From the NCBI GenBank assembly GCA_049302575.1, contig JBAQMG010000051.1, positions 1 through 64,000 on the forward strand: a stretch of 64,000 nucleotides of DNA, in the 5' to 3' direction. Under the pieces are notes generated by a model. It was not told where the DNA came from. It ran no database searches and was given only the letters and a program-made list of their open reading frames with translations. Made by a program: the position numbers and the translations under genes. This DNA is from JBAQMG01 sp049302575 (lineage in GTDB: Bacteria > Bacillota > Desulfitobacteriia > Desulfitobacteriales > Desulfitobacteriaceae). Positions 1 through 8,092 of this stretch are shown one piece after another (within the stretch, counting starts at the first letter, position 1; every line of letters begins with the position of its first letter).

Positions 1-119
1 CCTCCAGCTTCCTTTGGATTCCCCTCGCGGTGGACACCCTTGCTCTTGGCTAATGGTTGGCAACTACAAGCCCCCATAGTGGACTTTCACCACCGAGTTA
101 ATCGTCATGCGTGGCGCAC
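1..119 (-). mobile_element. 5' end of a group II intron (domain I), running off the window
   Basis: Read on the minus strand from 119, the sequence begins with GTGCGCC, the usual group II intron 5' end. It continues with blocks I recognise from domain I of bacterial group II introns: GGTGAAAGTCCACTA, AGAGCAAGGGTGTCC and GGAAGCTGGAGG, laid out much as in class C (Oceanobacillus-type) introns. It stops at the window edge, so the rest of the ribozyme and any reverse transcriptase lie to the left. The 5' exon is the spoVS terminator, ending in a T-tract. Class C introns insert just downstream of terminator hairpins, which agrees with this placement. Class assignment is inference; the intron call itself is fairly firm. 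Confidence 0.82.
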
Positions 120-121
120 AT

Positions 122-153
122 AAAAAACACCTATCAGTTTAACTGACAGGTGT
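122..153 (-). terminator. Rho-independent terminator of spoVS
   Basis: On the minus strand an 11-bp stem (arms 143-153 and 127-137, one G-U pair, 5-nt loop) is followed by six T at 122-127. It lies 9 bases past the spoVS stop codon. The group II intron starts only two bases after the T-tract. Confidence 0.9.
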
Positions 154-161
154 TGATAAGC

Positions 162-422
162 TTAACGTGGCCCAACGATTAATTTAATTGCCGTCCGCTC
201 TTCTCCGTCAATTAGAATGTCTGTGAACGCTGGTACGCAGACAAGATCAACACCACTAGGAGCAACAAATCCGCGGGCTATTGCCACTGCCTTAACGGCT
301 TGGTTTATGGCCCCTGCCCCAATGGCTTGCAACTCGGCGCCTCCTTTTTCTCGCAAAACTCCTGCAAGTGCACCCGCTACAGAATTCGGACTAGATTTAG
401 CTGATACTTTTAATACATCCAT
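162..422 (-). CDS. spoVS: Stage V sporulation protein S
   Basis: An 86-residue protein of the SpoVS family, a small nucleic-acid-binding (Alba-like) fold needed for spore coat assembly and dehydration in Bacillus. The whole length matches the family, from MDVLKVSAKSSPNSVAGALA through the conserved GAGAINQAVKA centre to the terminal KLIVGPR. The ATG has an AGGAGG ribosome binding site at 431-436. It follows ymdB and rny, the common order in spore-forming Firmicutes. Upstream is a SigH-type promoter (480-508), as expected for an early sporulation gene, and downstream a strong terminator. Confidence 0.97.
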   Translation of the reverse strand: MDVLKVSAKSSPNSVAGALAGVLREKGGAELQAIGAGAINQAVKAVAIARGFVAPSGVDLVCVPAFTDILIDGEERTAIKLIVGPR

Positions 423-479
423 TAACTACATCCTCCTGCTCTAACTTTTTACATGTATTTCCACTAGATCATAATACAT

Positions 480-508
480 GTATTCTATAAAGACCAAAAA
501 AATCCTTT
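480..508 (-). promoter_or_regulatory. SigH-type promoter of spoVS
   Basis: On the minus strand AAAGGATTT (500-508) fits the SigH -35 consensus RNAGGAWWW exactly. After an 11-base spacer, ATAGAATAC (480-488) fits the -10 consensus RNNGAATWW at all but the last base. Spacing of 11-12 is standard for SigH. Bacillus spoVS is known to be transcribed by SigH, so site and gene agree. Not tested experimentally. Confidence 0.7.
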
Positions 509-558
509 ATTTTAAAATGTAAAATCTTCAGATTCTTTAGATATTAATTCTAAAATAT

Positions 559-1341
559 TTAGAGTGCAGTAGATCGTTGGATATTTTTAATGTACCTAGC
601 TTTGCCATTTTCCTCATCAATATCTAGGACGACAGCATTTAATTGTAAAGGTCCTCCAGCTATTTCAAATTTAACGGGTAATTGGGTCAAAAATCGATTA
701 ATAATAACTTCTTTTTTAATTCCTAGGACAGAATTCAGGGGACCTGTCATCCCTACATCGGTAATATAGGCCGTATTTTGCTCCAATATGCGAGCATCTG
801 CAGTTTGAATATGGGTATGTGTACCAAGCACAGCACTAACCTTACCGTCTAAAAACCAACCTAAAGCTACCTTTTCTGACGTAGCTTCGGCATGAAAATC
901 AACAATAATAATTGGTGTCTCCTGACAAATTATATTTATACAACGAATTGCTCCGCTAAAAGGGTCATCTAAGGTGGGGAGAAAAATCCGCCCTGAAAGA
1001 TTCAAAACCGCGATTTTCCGGCCTAATTTGTGAATATAGCCATAGCCTCTTCCTGGCGCACCTGCAGGATAATTTGCTGGTCGAATTAGTCTTGATTCAT
1101 TATCAATATAATTAAAAATCGAACGCTGATCCCACACGTGATTACCCATAGTTAAAAAATCTATGCCGAAATCATAAAGTTCTTGAGCCACATCCTTAGT
1201 TAAACCGTTTCCTCCAGCCGCATTCTCTGCGTTAGCTATAGTAACATCGATAGCTAATTCTTCTTGAAGTGGTTTCAAAAGGGCTCGAACTGCTTCTCTA
1301 CCAGGTTTAGCGACAATATCCCCAATGAAGAGCACCTTCAC
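559..1341 (-). CDS. ymdB: YmdB-type metallophosphoesterase (2',3'-cyclic nucleotide phosphodiesterase)
   Basis: A 260-residue calcineurin-like phosphoesterase of the YmdB family, a cytoplasmic enzyme that hydrolyses 2',3'-cyclic nucleotides and affects sporulation and biofilm choices in Bacillus. The di-metal ligands are all visible: D8 in GDIVAKPGR, E39-N40, N67-H68 in MGNHVWD, H150 in VDFHAE, and H175/H177 in GTHTHIQT. Length is normal. The start is GTG, with GGAAGG about 11 bases upstream. It lies between rny (142 bases upstream) and spoVS, which fits its known partnership with RNase Y. A bidirectional terminator separates it from rny. Confidence 0.95.
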   Translation of the reverse strand: MKVLFIGDIVAKPGREAVRALLKPLQEELAIDVTIANAENAAGGNGLTKDVAQELYDFGIDFLTMGNHVWDQRSIFNYIDNESRLIRPANYPAGAPGRGYGYIHKLGRKIAVLNLSGRIFLPTLDDPFSGAIRCINIICQETPIIIVDFHAEATSEKVALGWFLDGKVSAVLGTHTHIQTADARILEQNTAYITDVGMTGPLNSVLGIKKEVIINRFLTQLPVKFEIAGGPLQLNAVVLDIDEENGKARYIKNIQRSTAL

Positions 1342-1412
1342 AATATGTCACACCTTCCTCAATATGCGCTGAAGTATAATTATTTATTCGGCGTAAGATT
1401 TATAAAATCCTT

Positions 1413-1459
1413 CTTAAAAAGGAAGCAGGCAGTTATTAACTACCTGCTTCCTTTTTAAG
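1413..1459 (-). terminator. Strong hairpin terminator between rny and ymdB
   Basis: Perfect 17-bp inverted repeat, arms CTTAAAAAGGAAGCAGG (1413-1429) and its complement (1443-1459), with a 13-base loop. The A/T flanks give a T-tract on either strand, so it can stop transcription in both directions. It lies 20 bases past the rny stop codon. Confidence 0.85.
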
Positions 1460-1479
1460 ATTAAATCATTTTTTAATGT

Positions 1480-3030
1480 TTACTTGGCGTAATCAACTGC
1501 TCGAGTTTCTCTAATAACTACTACTTTTATTTGGCCAGGATATTCAAGTTCTTCTTCTATGCGTTTACTAATTTCTCTCGCTACCCTCGGTGCAAGTAAA
1601 TCATCAATTTTATCAGGTTTTACAATGATGCGAATTTCACGTCCCGCTTGAATGGCATAACATTTTTCCACACCTTCAAAGGATTCCGCAATTTCCTCTA
1701 GTTTTTGTAAACGCCTAATATAGGATTCAAGTGTTTCGCGACGAGCTCCCGGTCTGGCAGCCGAGACAGCATCTGCTGCCGATACTAAAACAGCCACGAT
1801 AGTCTTCGCTTCGACATCACCATGATGAGCCTCGATGGCATGAATAACATCCCAAGATTCCTTATATTTTTTTGCCAAATCAACGCCGATTTCTACATGA
1901 GTACCTTCTGTATCATGATCTGTGGCTTTACCTAAATCATGTAATAAACCAGCTCGTCTAGCCAGTTGAACATCGGCTCCCAACTCTGCAGCCATTAAGC
2001 CAGCTAAAAAAGAAACCTCGGTGGAGTGTTTTAAAACATTCTGACCGTAACTAGTACGAAACTTAAGACGACCCAAAAGCCTGATTACCTCAGGATGTAA
2101 ACCATGAACCCCTGTTTCGAAGGTCGCTTGTTCACCTTCTTCGCGTATCTTTTGCTCAACTTCTTTTTGTGCTTTTTCAACCATTTCTTCAATACGAGCG
2201 GGATGGATACGTCCGTCGACGATTAATTTTTCTAGAGCTATCCGAGCTACTTCACGCCGAATAGGATCAAAACCAGATAAAATAACCGCTTCTGGAGTAT
2301 CATCAATAATCAAATCAATCCCAGTCAAAGTTTCTAGCGTTCGAATATTCCTACCTTCGCGGCCAATAATTCTCCCCTTCATTTCGTCACTGGGAAGAGC
2401 AACTACCGAAACGGTAGTTTCGGCAACATGATCAGCTGCGCAACGCTGTATTGCCAAAGCAATAATATTTTTGGCGCGTTTTTCGGCCTCTTCTTTGGCC
2501 TTAGATTCAATCTCTTTGATCATAATAGCTGATTCATAGCGAACTTCTTCTTCGACACTGCTGAGTAGTAGCTGTTTGGCCTCTTCTGATGTGAGTCCGG
2601 ATAAACGTTCGAGTTCTGCATGTTCTTTACCTACTAATTGAGCTAATTCATCCTTTTGTTTCTCGACGTCGCTTTCCTTCTGATGTAAATTGTCTTCTTT
2701 ACGTTCCATGGATTCCATTTTGCGATCTAAAGTCTCTTCCTTTTGGACAAGACGGCGTTCTAAGCGTTGTAGCTCATTTCGTCTTTCACGAGTTTCTTTC
2801 TCAACTTCATTACGAAGAAGCATCACTTCTTCTTTAGCCGCAACTACCGCTTCCCTCTTTTTGGCCTCAGATTCAGACTGAGCATTCAGGACAATTCGTT
2901 TACCTTCTTCTTCAGCTGATGAAATGGCCTTTTCAGCTGTAGTTTTACGAACAGTCCAACCAACATACCCGCCAATACTTAATCCCAGAATCAAACATAC
3001 TGCTGAAATAATTACACCTGTAGTTCCCAC
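1480..3030 (-). CDS. rny: Ribonuclease Y
   Basis: A 516-residue membrane-anchored endoribonuclease that starts mRNA decay in Firmicutes. Domains in order: one N-terminal transmembrane helix (about residues 5-26), a long charged coiled coil (about 30-200, rich in E/K/R heptads), a KH RNA-binding domain with the GRIIGREGRNIR signature at 219-230, and an HD phosphohydrolase domain with the LLHDLGKATD motif (H364-D365). Length equals the Bacillus enzyme. The start is GTG with a strong AAAGGAGG site 7 bases upstream. Its neighbours ymdB and spoVS form the classical cluster. Confidence 0.97.
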   Translation of the reverse strand: MGTTGVIISAVCLILGLSIGGYVGWTVRKTTAEKAISSAEEEGKRIVLNAQSESEAKKREAVVAAKEEVMLLRNEVEKETRERRNELQRLERRLVQKEETLDRKMESMERKEDNLHQKESDVEKQKDELAQLVGKEHAELERLSGLTSEEAKQLLLSSVEEEVRYESAIMIKEIESKAKEEAEKRAKNIIALAIQRCAADHVAETTVSVVALPSDEMKGRIIGREGRNIRTLETLTGIDLIIDDTPEAVILSGFDPIRREVARIALEKLIVDGRIHPARIEEMVEKAQKEVEQKIREEGEQATFETGVHGLHPEVIRLLGRLKFRTSYGQNVLKHSTEVSFLAGLMAAELGADVQLARRAGLLHDLGKATDHDTEGTHVEIGVDLAKKYKESWDVIHAIEAHHGDVEAKTIVAVLVSAADAVSAARPGARRETLESYIRRLQKLEEIAESFEGVEKCYAIQAGREIRIIVKPDKIDDLLAPRVAREISKRIEEELEYPGQIKVVVIRETRAVDYAK

Positions 3031-3071
3031 GAACTCACCTCCTTTTACAATAACATACTTAAATAAAAAAG

Positions 3072-3092
3072 AAAAAACTGGTTAGAACCAGT
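3072..3092 (-). terminator. Short terminator after recX
   Basis: On the minus strand the 6-7 bp stem ACTGGTTCTAACCAGT is followed directly by six T (3072-3077). It lies about 190 bases past recX and just before rny, so it probably ends the recA-recX transcript. Confidence 0.6.
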
Positions 3093-3279
3093 CTTTATTA
3101 AAGCATAACCTTAAAGACCAAGGAATAATATCCTTGTACTTCCTACAATTCTTCGCTCGCTAGTTAAAACCCCCATATTTTAGCCTAACAATGACGAAAT
3201 CTATAAGAAAAACCTTTAAAGGTTTACGTTAACAGAGACAGGTCTCTGCCAACAATTCTAATTACTTTTGCAAATAATG

Positions 3280-3786
3280 TCAAGTTACTAATTTCTCATT
3301 AATGGAGTTCGATAGAACTTCATTAATCATTTCATAGGGATATCCTAAACGTGCTAACTTTGCACCTACTTTATGTTGCAAAAAAATATCTTGGGGGATT
3401 TTGTTATAAGCCTTATTGCATGCTGTTTGTTTAGCAAAACGTTGGCTTTCTCGATCCAAAATTTGTTGGGCTAGCTTCATACATAGTTGTAATTCTTGTT
3501 CTAATGTATAGGAATTATCCAGAACTTCATCCACTAAAATTTTATCTAGACCGCGCAACCACAGATCTTGCCGGATTTTCAATCTTGAGTGACGTCCAGA
3601 ACGCCTTTGACAATAGTCCATCGCCAAACGAAAATCGTTAATATATCCCCACTCGATTAACTTTAAGATTATTTCGGCACTCTCTTTAGGTGCAATTTTT
3701 TTATCTTGAAGACGCTTTTCCATTTCATATTGAGTTACGGATCTTCTAGACAAAATGTCTAAAGCAATGTTCATAGCACTTTTCAT
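3280..3786 (-). CDS. recX: Regulatory protein RecX
   Basis: A RecX-family modulator of RecA filaments, made of helical repeats. Family features include the early SRRSVTQYEMEKRL block and the MDYCQRRSGRH stretch. The frame stays open upstream to an ATG at 3819, which would overlap recA by 29 bases. I prefer the ATG at 3786, giving 168 residues and starting 4 bases after the recA stop, the usual RecX length. Neither start has a clear ribosome binding site, so translational coupling to recA is likely. Function is inferred from family and position. Confidence 0.9.
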   Translation of the reverse strand: MKSAMNIALDILSRRSVTQYEMEKRLQDKKIAPKESAEIILKLIEWGYINDFRLAMDYCQRRSGRHSRLKIRQDLWLRGLDKILVDEVLDNSYTLEQELQLCMKLAQQILDRESQRFAKQTACNKAYNKIPQDIFLQHKVGAKLARLGYPYEMINEVLSNSINEKLVT

Positions 3787-3790
3787 AGTA

Positions 3791-4831
3791 TCAGTTTTCT
3801 TCGGTAGCTTCTTCTTCATCAGCTGGTGCAGCTAGAACTGTTTGACTCATATTGGTTCTAATGCGTTGTTCTATTTCAGCAGAAATAACAGGATGTTGGC
3901 GCAAAAAGTCCTTGACATTCTCTCTTCCTTGTCCCAGACGCTCACCGTTATAAGAATACCAAGCACCTGATTTATTGATAATCTCCATCTCTGTACCGAC
4001 ATCAACAATACAGCCTTCGCGTGATATTCCTTCTCCGTACATAATATCAAAGTCAGCTTGTTTGAAAGGAGAAGCCACTTTGTTTTTGACTACTTTAACT
4101 CTCGTGCGGTTCCCGATCATTTCTTGACCCTGTTTTAAAGTTTCCTGTCTACGTACATCCAAGCGAATACTGGCATAAAACTTCAAAGCTCGCCCACCTG
4201 TGGTCGTCTCTGGACTGCCAAACATAACGCCCACTTTTTCACGAATTTGATTTATGAAAATTACACAAGTATTACTTTTACTAATGGCTCCTGTAAGCTT
4301 CCTTAAAGCCTGGGACATTAGACGGGCATGTAGTCCAATGTGTGAGTCCCCCATTTCACCTTCGATTTCAGCCCTAGGAACAAGAGCAGCGACAGAGTCT
4401 ATAACAATGATGTCCACAGCACCACTCCGTACTAAAGCTTCGCAAATTTCTAAGGCTTGCTCACCAGTATCTGGTTGAGATATAAGTAAATCATCAGTAT
4501 TAACACCCAAGGCTTTGGCATAAATAGGATCTAAAGCATGTTCAGCATCTATGAAAGCAGCAATTCCACCCAATTTTTGAGCCTCTGCCGCAATATGTAA
4601 AGCTACTGTAGTTTTCCCTGAAGACTCTGGACCATAAATTTCAATGACTCGACCACGGGGTACACCACCAACGCCTAAAGCAATATCTAAGGATAAGGCT
4701 CCCGTCGGAATAACCTCCACCACCATACTAGCAGAAGCTTCACCTAATCTCATGATTGACCCTTTGCCAAATTGTTTTTCAATCTGTCCCATTGCTACAG
4801 AAAGCGCCTTTAACTTATCCATTTCAGCCAT
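3791..4831 (-). CDS. recA: Recombinase RecA
   Basis: A 346-residue RecA, the ATP-dependent strand-exchange protein and SOS co-protease. Visible features: Walker A GPESSGKT at 67-74, the conserved IDAEHALDP loop, Walker B-type VDIIVIDSVAALVP, the DNA-binding L2 region FINQIREKVGVMFGSPETTT, and an acidic C-terminal tail. AAAGGAGG precedes the ATG. It is transcribed from a near-consensus promoter overlapped by a LexA box (4928-4975), so it is an SOS gene, co-transcribed with recX. Confidence 0.99.
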   Translation of the reverse strand: MAEMDKLKALSVAMGQIEKQFGKGSIMRLGEASASMVVEVIPTGALSLDIALGVGGVPRGRVIEIYGPESSGKTTVALHIAAEAQKLGGIAAFIDAEHALDPIYAKALGVNTDDLLISQPDTGEQALEICEALVRSGAVDIIVIDSVAALVPRAEIEGEMGDSHIGLHARLMSQALRKLTGAISKSNTCVIFINQIREKVGVMFGSPETTTGGRALKFYASIRLDVRRQETLKQGQEMIGNRTRVKVVKNKVASPFKQADFDIMYGEGISREGCIVDVGTEMEIINKSGAWYSYNGERLGQGRENVKDFLRQHPVISAEIEQRIRTNMSQTVLAAPADEEEATEEN

Positions 4832-4869
4832 CTGACATCCTCCTTTTGTTTTAGAAACGTAGTGAATTG

Positions 4870-4887
4870 GTTCAGCTTAAGCTGAAC
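4870..4887. repeat. 18-bp palindrome in the recA leader (dispersed copy 1)
   Basis: GTTCAGCTTAAGCTGAAC is a perfect palindrome lying in the recA 5' leader between promoter and ribosome binding site. A near-identical copy lies between tadB and tadC at 16093-16110. Both are followed by ACATCAAT when read in matching orientation. Role unknown; it could fold in the recA mRNA leader. Confidence 0.7.
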
Positions 4888-4927
4888 ATCAATTAAGTAG
4901 AATTATAGAATCAACTTTTTCCGAGGG

Positions 4928-4975
4928 GAAACACTTGTTCGATTTATTATAATCCTGCCAACTTAAACTTGTCAA
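4928..4975 (-). promoter_or_regulatory. recA promoter with LexA (SOS) box
   Basis: On the minus strand: -35 TTGACA (4970-4975), an 18-base spacer, -10 TATAAT (4946-4951), then CGAACAAGTGTTTC at 4928-4941. The last element matches the Gram-positive LexA/DinR consensus CGAACRNRYGTTYC at every position. It sits at the expected start point, so LexA would block initiation. This is the only LexA box I found in the window. Confidence 0.92.
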
Positions 4976-5045
4976 TTAGAAGTGTATAAACCGACATTCT
5001 CATTGATAATATTTTAATTTTCTCCAAAGTTTTCTGTATTGTTGA

Positions 5046-5087
5046 TCTAAAATAGGTTGAGCGTGACAACACTCAACCTATTTTAGA
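5046..5087 (-). terminator. Terminator after the DEAD-box helicase gene
   Basis: Perfect 16-bp inverted repeat (5046-5061 and 5072-5087, 10-base loop) with an AAAATAGGTTGAG core. Its A/T-rich base gives a T-rich 3' side. It lies 35 bases past the helicase stop codon and separates that gene from the recA promoter. Confidence 0.8.
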
Positions 5088-5122
5088 ACCTATTTATAAC
5101 AACTTCAAAGAAACTACTTTTT

Positions 5123-6718
5123 CTACCGCGCCTTTGCTGGCTCAACGCTAACTTTTCGTCCCTTAATCATATTTTGGTGCATACAGCTTAAAACCCGATT
5201 GGCATGTTCTGCAGGAACTTCAACAAAGGTAAACTTTTCATAAATATTAATCATACCAATAATATTACCTGGTATTCCGCTCTCGTCGGCGATCCAACGA
5301 ACAATATCTTGCGGTCTGATTTGTTGAATACGTCCGATATTCATAAAGAGTCTAACCATTCCAGTGGATGCGCCTGTATTAGCCAAGTTTTCAGCGTTTT
5401 CCTCATCATCACGTTCTTCTATAGCAGCACCTTCGACTGCATACTTAAGTGCTGCAGCCGCTACATCAGTTGAATCATATTCTTCAAGTAGCGTACTAAC
5501 AATTGAACGATAGGTTCCTAAATGATTACTCTGCATCAATTTTATTAACTGGTTTTTAAGGTTATCAGCTTGGCGATCACTGATATCAGCCAGGGAGGGA
5601 AGTTCTTGACGCTGAATGCGTGTCTTAATTAATTGCTCAATTAATCTTAATTGACGATACTCACGGGAAGATATTAAAGTAATGGCCTTTCCCTTACGCC
5701 CAGCACGTCCAGTTCGCCCAATTCTATGAACATACGATTCAGGATCCTGTGGAATATCGAAGTTAATCACATGTGTAACATTATCGATATCCAAACCGCG
5801 GGCTGCTACGTCAGTTGCCACCAATAACTCTATTTTACCTTCACGAAAGCGTTTCATCACTCGATCACGCTGTTGTTGACTCAAATCACCATGGAGGGCA
5901 TCGGCAAAATATCCTCGGGCTTCTATAGAGGTAACTAGTTCGTCAACACCCCGTTTGGTGCGACAAAAAATTATTCCTTGTCCAATCTCCTCCATATCTA
6001 TAATTCGGCATAAAGCGTCAACCTTTATTTGTTCTCGAGTCTCATAGAACACCTGTTCCGTCAAAGGTACGGTTAACTCATCTCGACTAACAGCAATAGA
6101 TTTTGGACTTTTCATATAATTTTGGGCTAATTTGCGAATTGCTAAAGGCATTGTCGCCGAAAATAACATGACTTGACGTTTTTCTACAGGTACCTGTTTA
6201 AGAATACTTTCAATATCCTCGATAAAACCCATATCTAACATTTCATCGGCCTCATCAAGTACGACTGTTTCAACATATTGTAAACGTAGAGTACCCCTAT
6301 TTAGATGATCTAACAAACGTCCTGGTGTGCCAACCACTACTTGGCAGCCAAAACGCAAAGCTCGTATCTGTCTGTCAATGGACTGTCCACCATAAATTGG
6401 CAGTATCTTAACATGTTTATACTTAGCGATCCTCCCAATCTCTTCAGAAACCTGTACGGCTAATTCCCTAGTAGGGGTGACAACAATCGCTTGTACTGCT
6501 TGAAATTTAGGATTCACTTTTTCAGTAATTGGAATTCCGAAAGCAGCTGTTTTGCCGGTACCTGTTTGAGCCTGTCCAATTAAATCCTTTCCTTCCATTG
6601 CTAGAGATATGGTTTCCTTCTGAATGGGTGTCGGCTCCTCAAACCCCATTTCCGAAATTGCCTGAAGCACTGGTTTGCTTAACTCTATTTCACCAAAAGT
6701 TTGTAAACGTTCCACCAT
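5123..6718 (-). CDS. DEAD-box ATP-dependent RNA helicase (CshA/DeaD type)
   Basis: An RNA helicase of about 531 residues, probably acting in ribosome assembly and RNA turnover. Motifs in order: Q motif (GFEEPTPIQKETI), AQTGTGKT, PTRELA, GTPGR, DEAD, SAT, the ATDVAARGLD block and HRIGRTGR. After a linker of about 100 residues comes a C-terminal DbpA-type RNA-binding domain (from about MVRLFMNIGR to the end), as in CsdA/DeaD proteins. The frame extends upstream to a TTG at 6742 overlapping cinA, but the AAAGGAG site at 6734-6740 lies inside that stretch, so I chose the ATG at 6718. A TTG one codon earlier is also possible. Confidence 0.95.
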   Translation of the reverse strand: MVERLQTFGEIELSKPVLQAISEMGFEEPTPIQKETISLAMEGKDLIGQAQTGTGKTAAFGIPITEKVNPKFQAVQAIVVTPTRELAVQVSEEIGRIAKYKHVKILPIYGGQSIDRQIRALRFGCQVVVGTPGRLLDHLNRGTLRLQYVETVVLDEADEMLDMGFIEDIESILKQVPVEKRQVMLFSATMPLAIRKLAQNYMKSPKSIAVSRDELTVPLTEQVFYETREQIKVDALCRIIDMEEIGQGIIFCRTKRGVDELVTSIEARGYFADALHGDLSQQQRDRVMKRFREGKIELLVATDVAARGLDIDNVTHVINFDIPQDPESYVHRIGRTGRAGRKGKAITLISSREYRQLRLIEQLIKTRIQRQELPSLADISDRQADNLKNQLIKLMQSNHLGTYRSIVSTLLEEYDSTDVAAAALKYAVEGAAIEERDDEENAENLANTGASTGMVRLFMNIGRIQQIRPQDIVRWIADESGIPGNIIGMINIYEKFTFVEVPAEHANRVLSCMHQNMIKGRKVSVEPAKAR

Positions 6719-6722
6719 CAAA

Positions 6723-7979
6723 TTAGTTTGATCTCCTTTCAATATAAAGCAGGTACTGACGAACCCAATTTAAGGCTGCCATAACGGATAATTGGCGGAT
6801 AGAATCTCTTCCACCATAAAACTGAAATTTCCTTGCTTCTATACCTTCTGCCGAGGCAAAACCGATATAGACAAGGCCAACTGGTTTCAAGTTACTACCA
6901 CCGTCTGGTCCAGCTATTCCAGTAACAGATATAGCTAAATCCGCTCCTATCCTCGATCGAACAGCGGCAGCCATTTCTTTCGCTACTTCTGCGCTCACTG
7001 CACCGAATGTTTGAATGGTAGCAAAACTAACACCGAGTAACCCCTCTTTGACGGAATCAGCATAACTTACCACTCCACCGAGGTAAAAATCCGAACTTCC
7101 CGCTTCCAAGGTTAAAGTCGCTCCCAATAAACCTCCAGTACAGGACTCGGCTGTGGCAATCTTTAGGTTGCGACTTTTTAAGGCAAGACCCACAATCCCA
7201 ACCATAGTTTCTTCATTTCTAGCAAACACCTTAGTTCCAAGCCGCGAACGTATCAAAGTCTCAGTAGCATCCAAGGCTTTCTCGGCCACTAATTTATCGG
7301 CATAACGAGCTACTAAACGTATCTGCATTTCTGCCCGTTTAGCTAAAAGGGCTATAACTGGATTATCCTGGTCCATTAAATCGCCTAAAACTTCTTCTAT
7401 CGCCGACTCAGCCATACCGAAAATTTTAAGAACACGTGCCTTCATCCTTTTGCTATTCGGTCCAAGTATATTCTCAAGTTCAAGTAGAACCTGCTCCTCA
7501 AACATAGGTTGCATTTCAAAGGGAGGACCTGGTAAGATTATCACAGCTTTGTCGTCTTTCTTAATCATAGCACCAGGAGCTGTTCCTAACTTGTTTGGGA
7601 ATATTTTTGCACCTTTAGGAAAATAGGCTTGTTTTTCATTGTTACGGGGCATTTCCCTCTTATGTGATGCAAAAAAACGCTTAATCAGTTCTAAACTATT
7701 AGTATCTAAAGTCATTTCCAAACCTAAAACTTTAGCTACTAACTCCTTAGTTAGATCATCCGCGGTCGGCCCAAGCCCACCGGTTGTAACAACCAAATCC
7801 GCTCGTTGTAACGCTTGACGCAAAATATTTTCTAGACGTTCGGAATTGTCCCCCACCGTCGTATGATAGTCAACTTCAATACCTAAAACAGATAATTGAG
7901 CACTCAAATAGTGGGCACTGGTATTTAAAGTTTGCCCTAGTAATAATTCCGTTCCAGTTGAGATAATTTCAGTCTTCAT
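6723..7979 (-). CDS. cinA: CinA family protein (NMN deamidase / competence-damage protein)
   Basis: A 418-residue two-domain CinA. The N-terminal MoCF-like domain begins MKTEIISTGTELLLGQ and contains TTGGLGPTADDLT and ILPGPPFEM. The C-terminal PncC-type nicotinamide-nucleotide amidohydrolase domain carries TAESCTGGLLGATLT and SVTGIAGPDGG. Full-length versions hydrolyse ADP-ribose and deamidate NMN in NAD salvage. cinA is commonly next to recA in Firmicutes; here the helicase gene lies between them. GGGGAG lies 12 bases before the ATG. Confidence 0.96.
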   Translation of the reverse strand: MKTEIISTGTELLLGQTLNTSAHYLSAQLSVLGIEVDYHTTVGDNSERLENILRQALQRADLVVTTGGLGPTADDLTKELVAKVLGLEMTLDTNSLELIKRFFASHKREMPRNNEKQAYFPKGAKIFPNKLGTAPGAMIKKDDKAVIILPGPPFEMQPMFEEQVLLELENILGPNSKRMKARVLKIFGMAESAIEEVLGDLMDQDNPVIALLAKRAEMQIRLVARYADKLVAEKALDATETLIRSRLGTKVFARNEETMVGIVGLALKSRNLKIATAESCTGGLLGATLTLEAGSSDFYLGGVVSYADSVKEGLLGVSFATIQTFGAVSAEVAKEMAAAVRSRIGADLAISVTGIAGPDGGSNLKPVGLVYIGFASAEGIEARKFQFYGGRDSIRQLSVMAALNWVRQYLLYIERRSN

Positions 7980-8092
7980 TAAATTTTACCACTCCCCTAT
8001 CATGAATGCAAACAAAACGCAAATTCTTACTCACTAGGTTGATTATTTCCATACTGGTTTTGTTTATCCTGCATTGAAATGAAGCAAGCATC

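Noticed and set aside
1..123. Plus-strand open frame reading PPASFGFPSRWTPLLLANGW and ending at 123
   Set aside because: It is the antisense of conserved group II intron domain I; no start or ribosome binding site.
5123..6742. TTG start at 6742 for the DEAD-box helicase
   Set aside because: It would place the AAAGGAG site inside the coding region; the ATG at 6718 is better placed.
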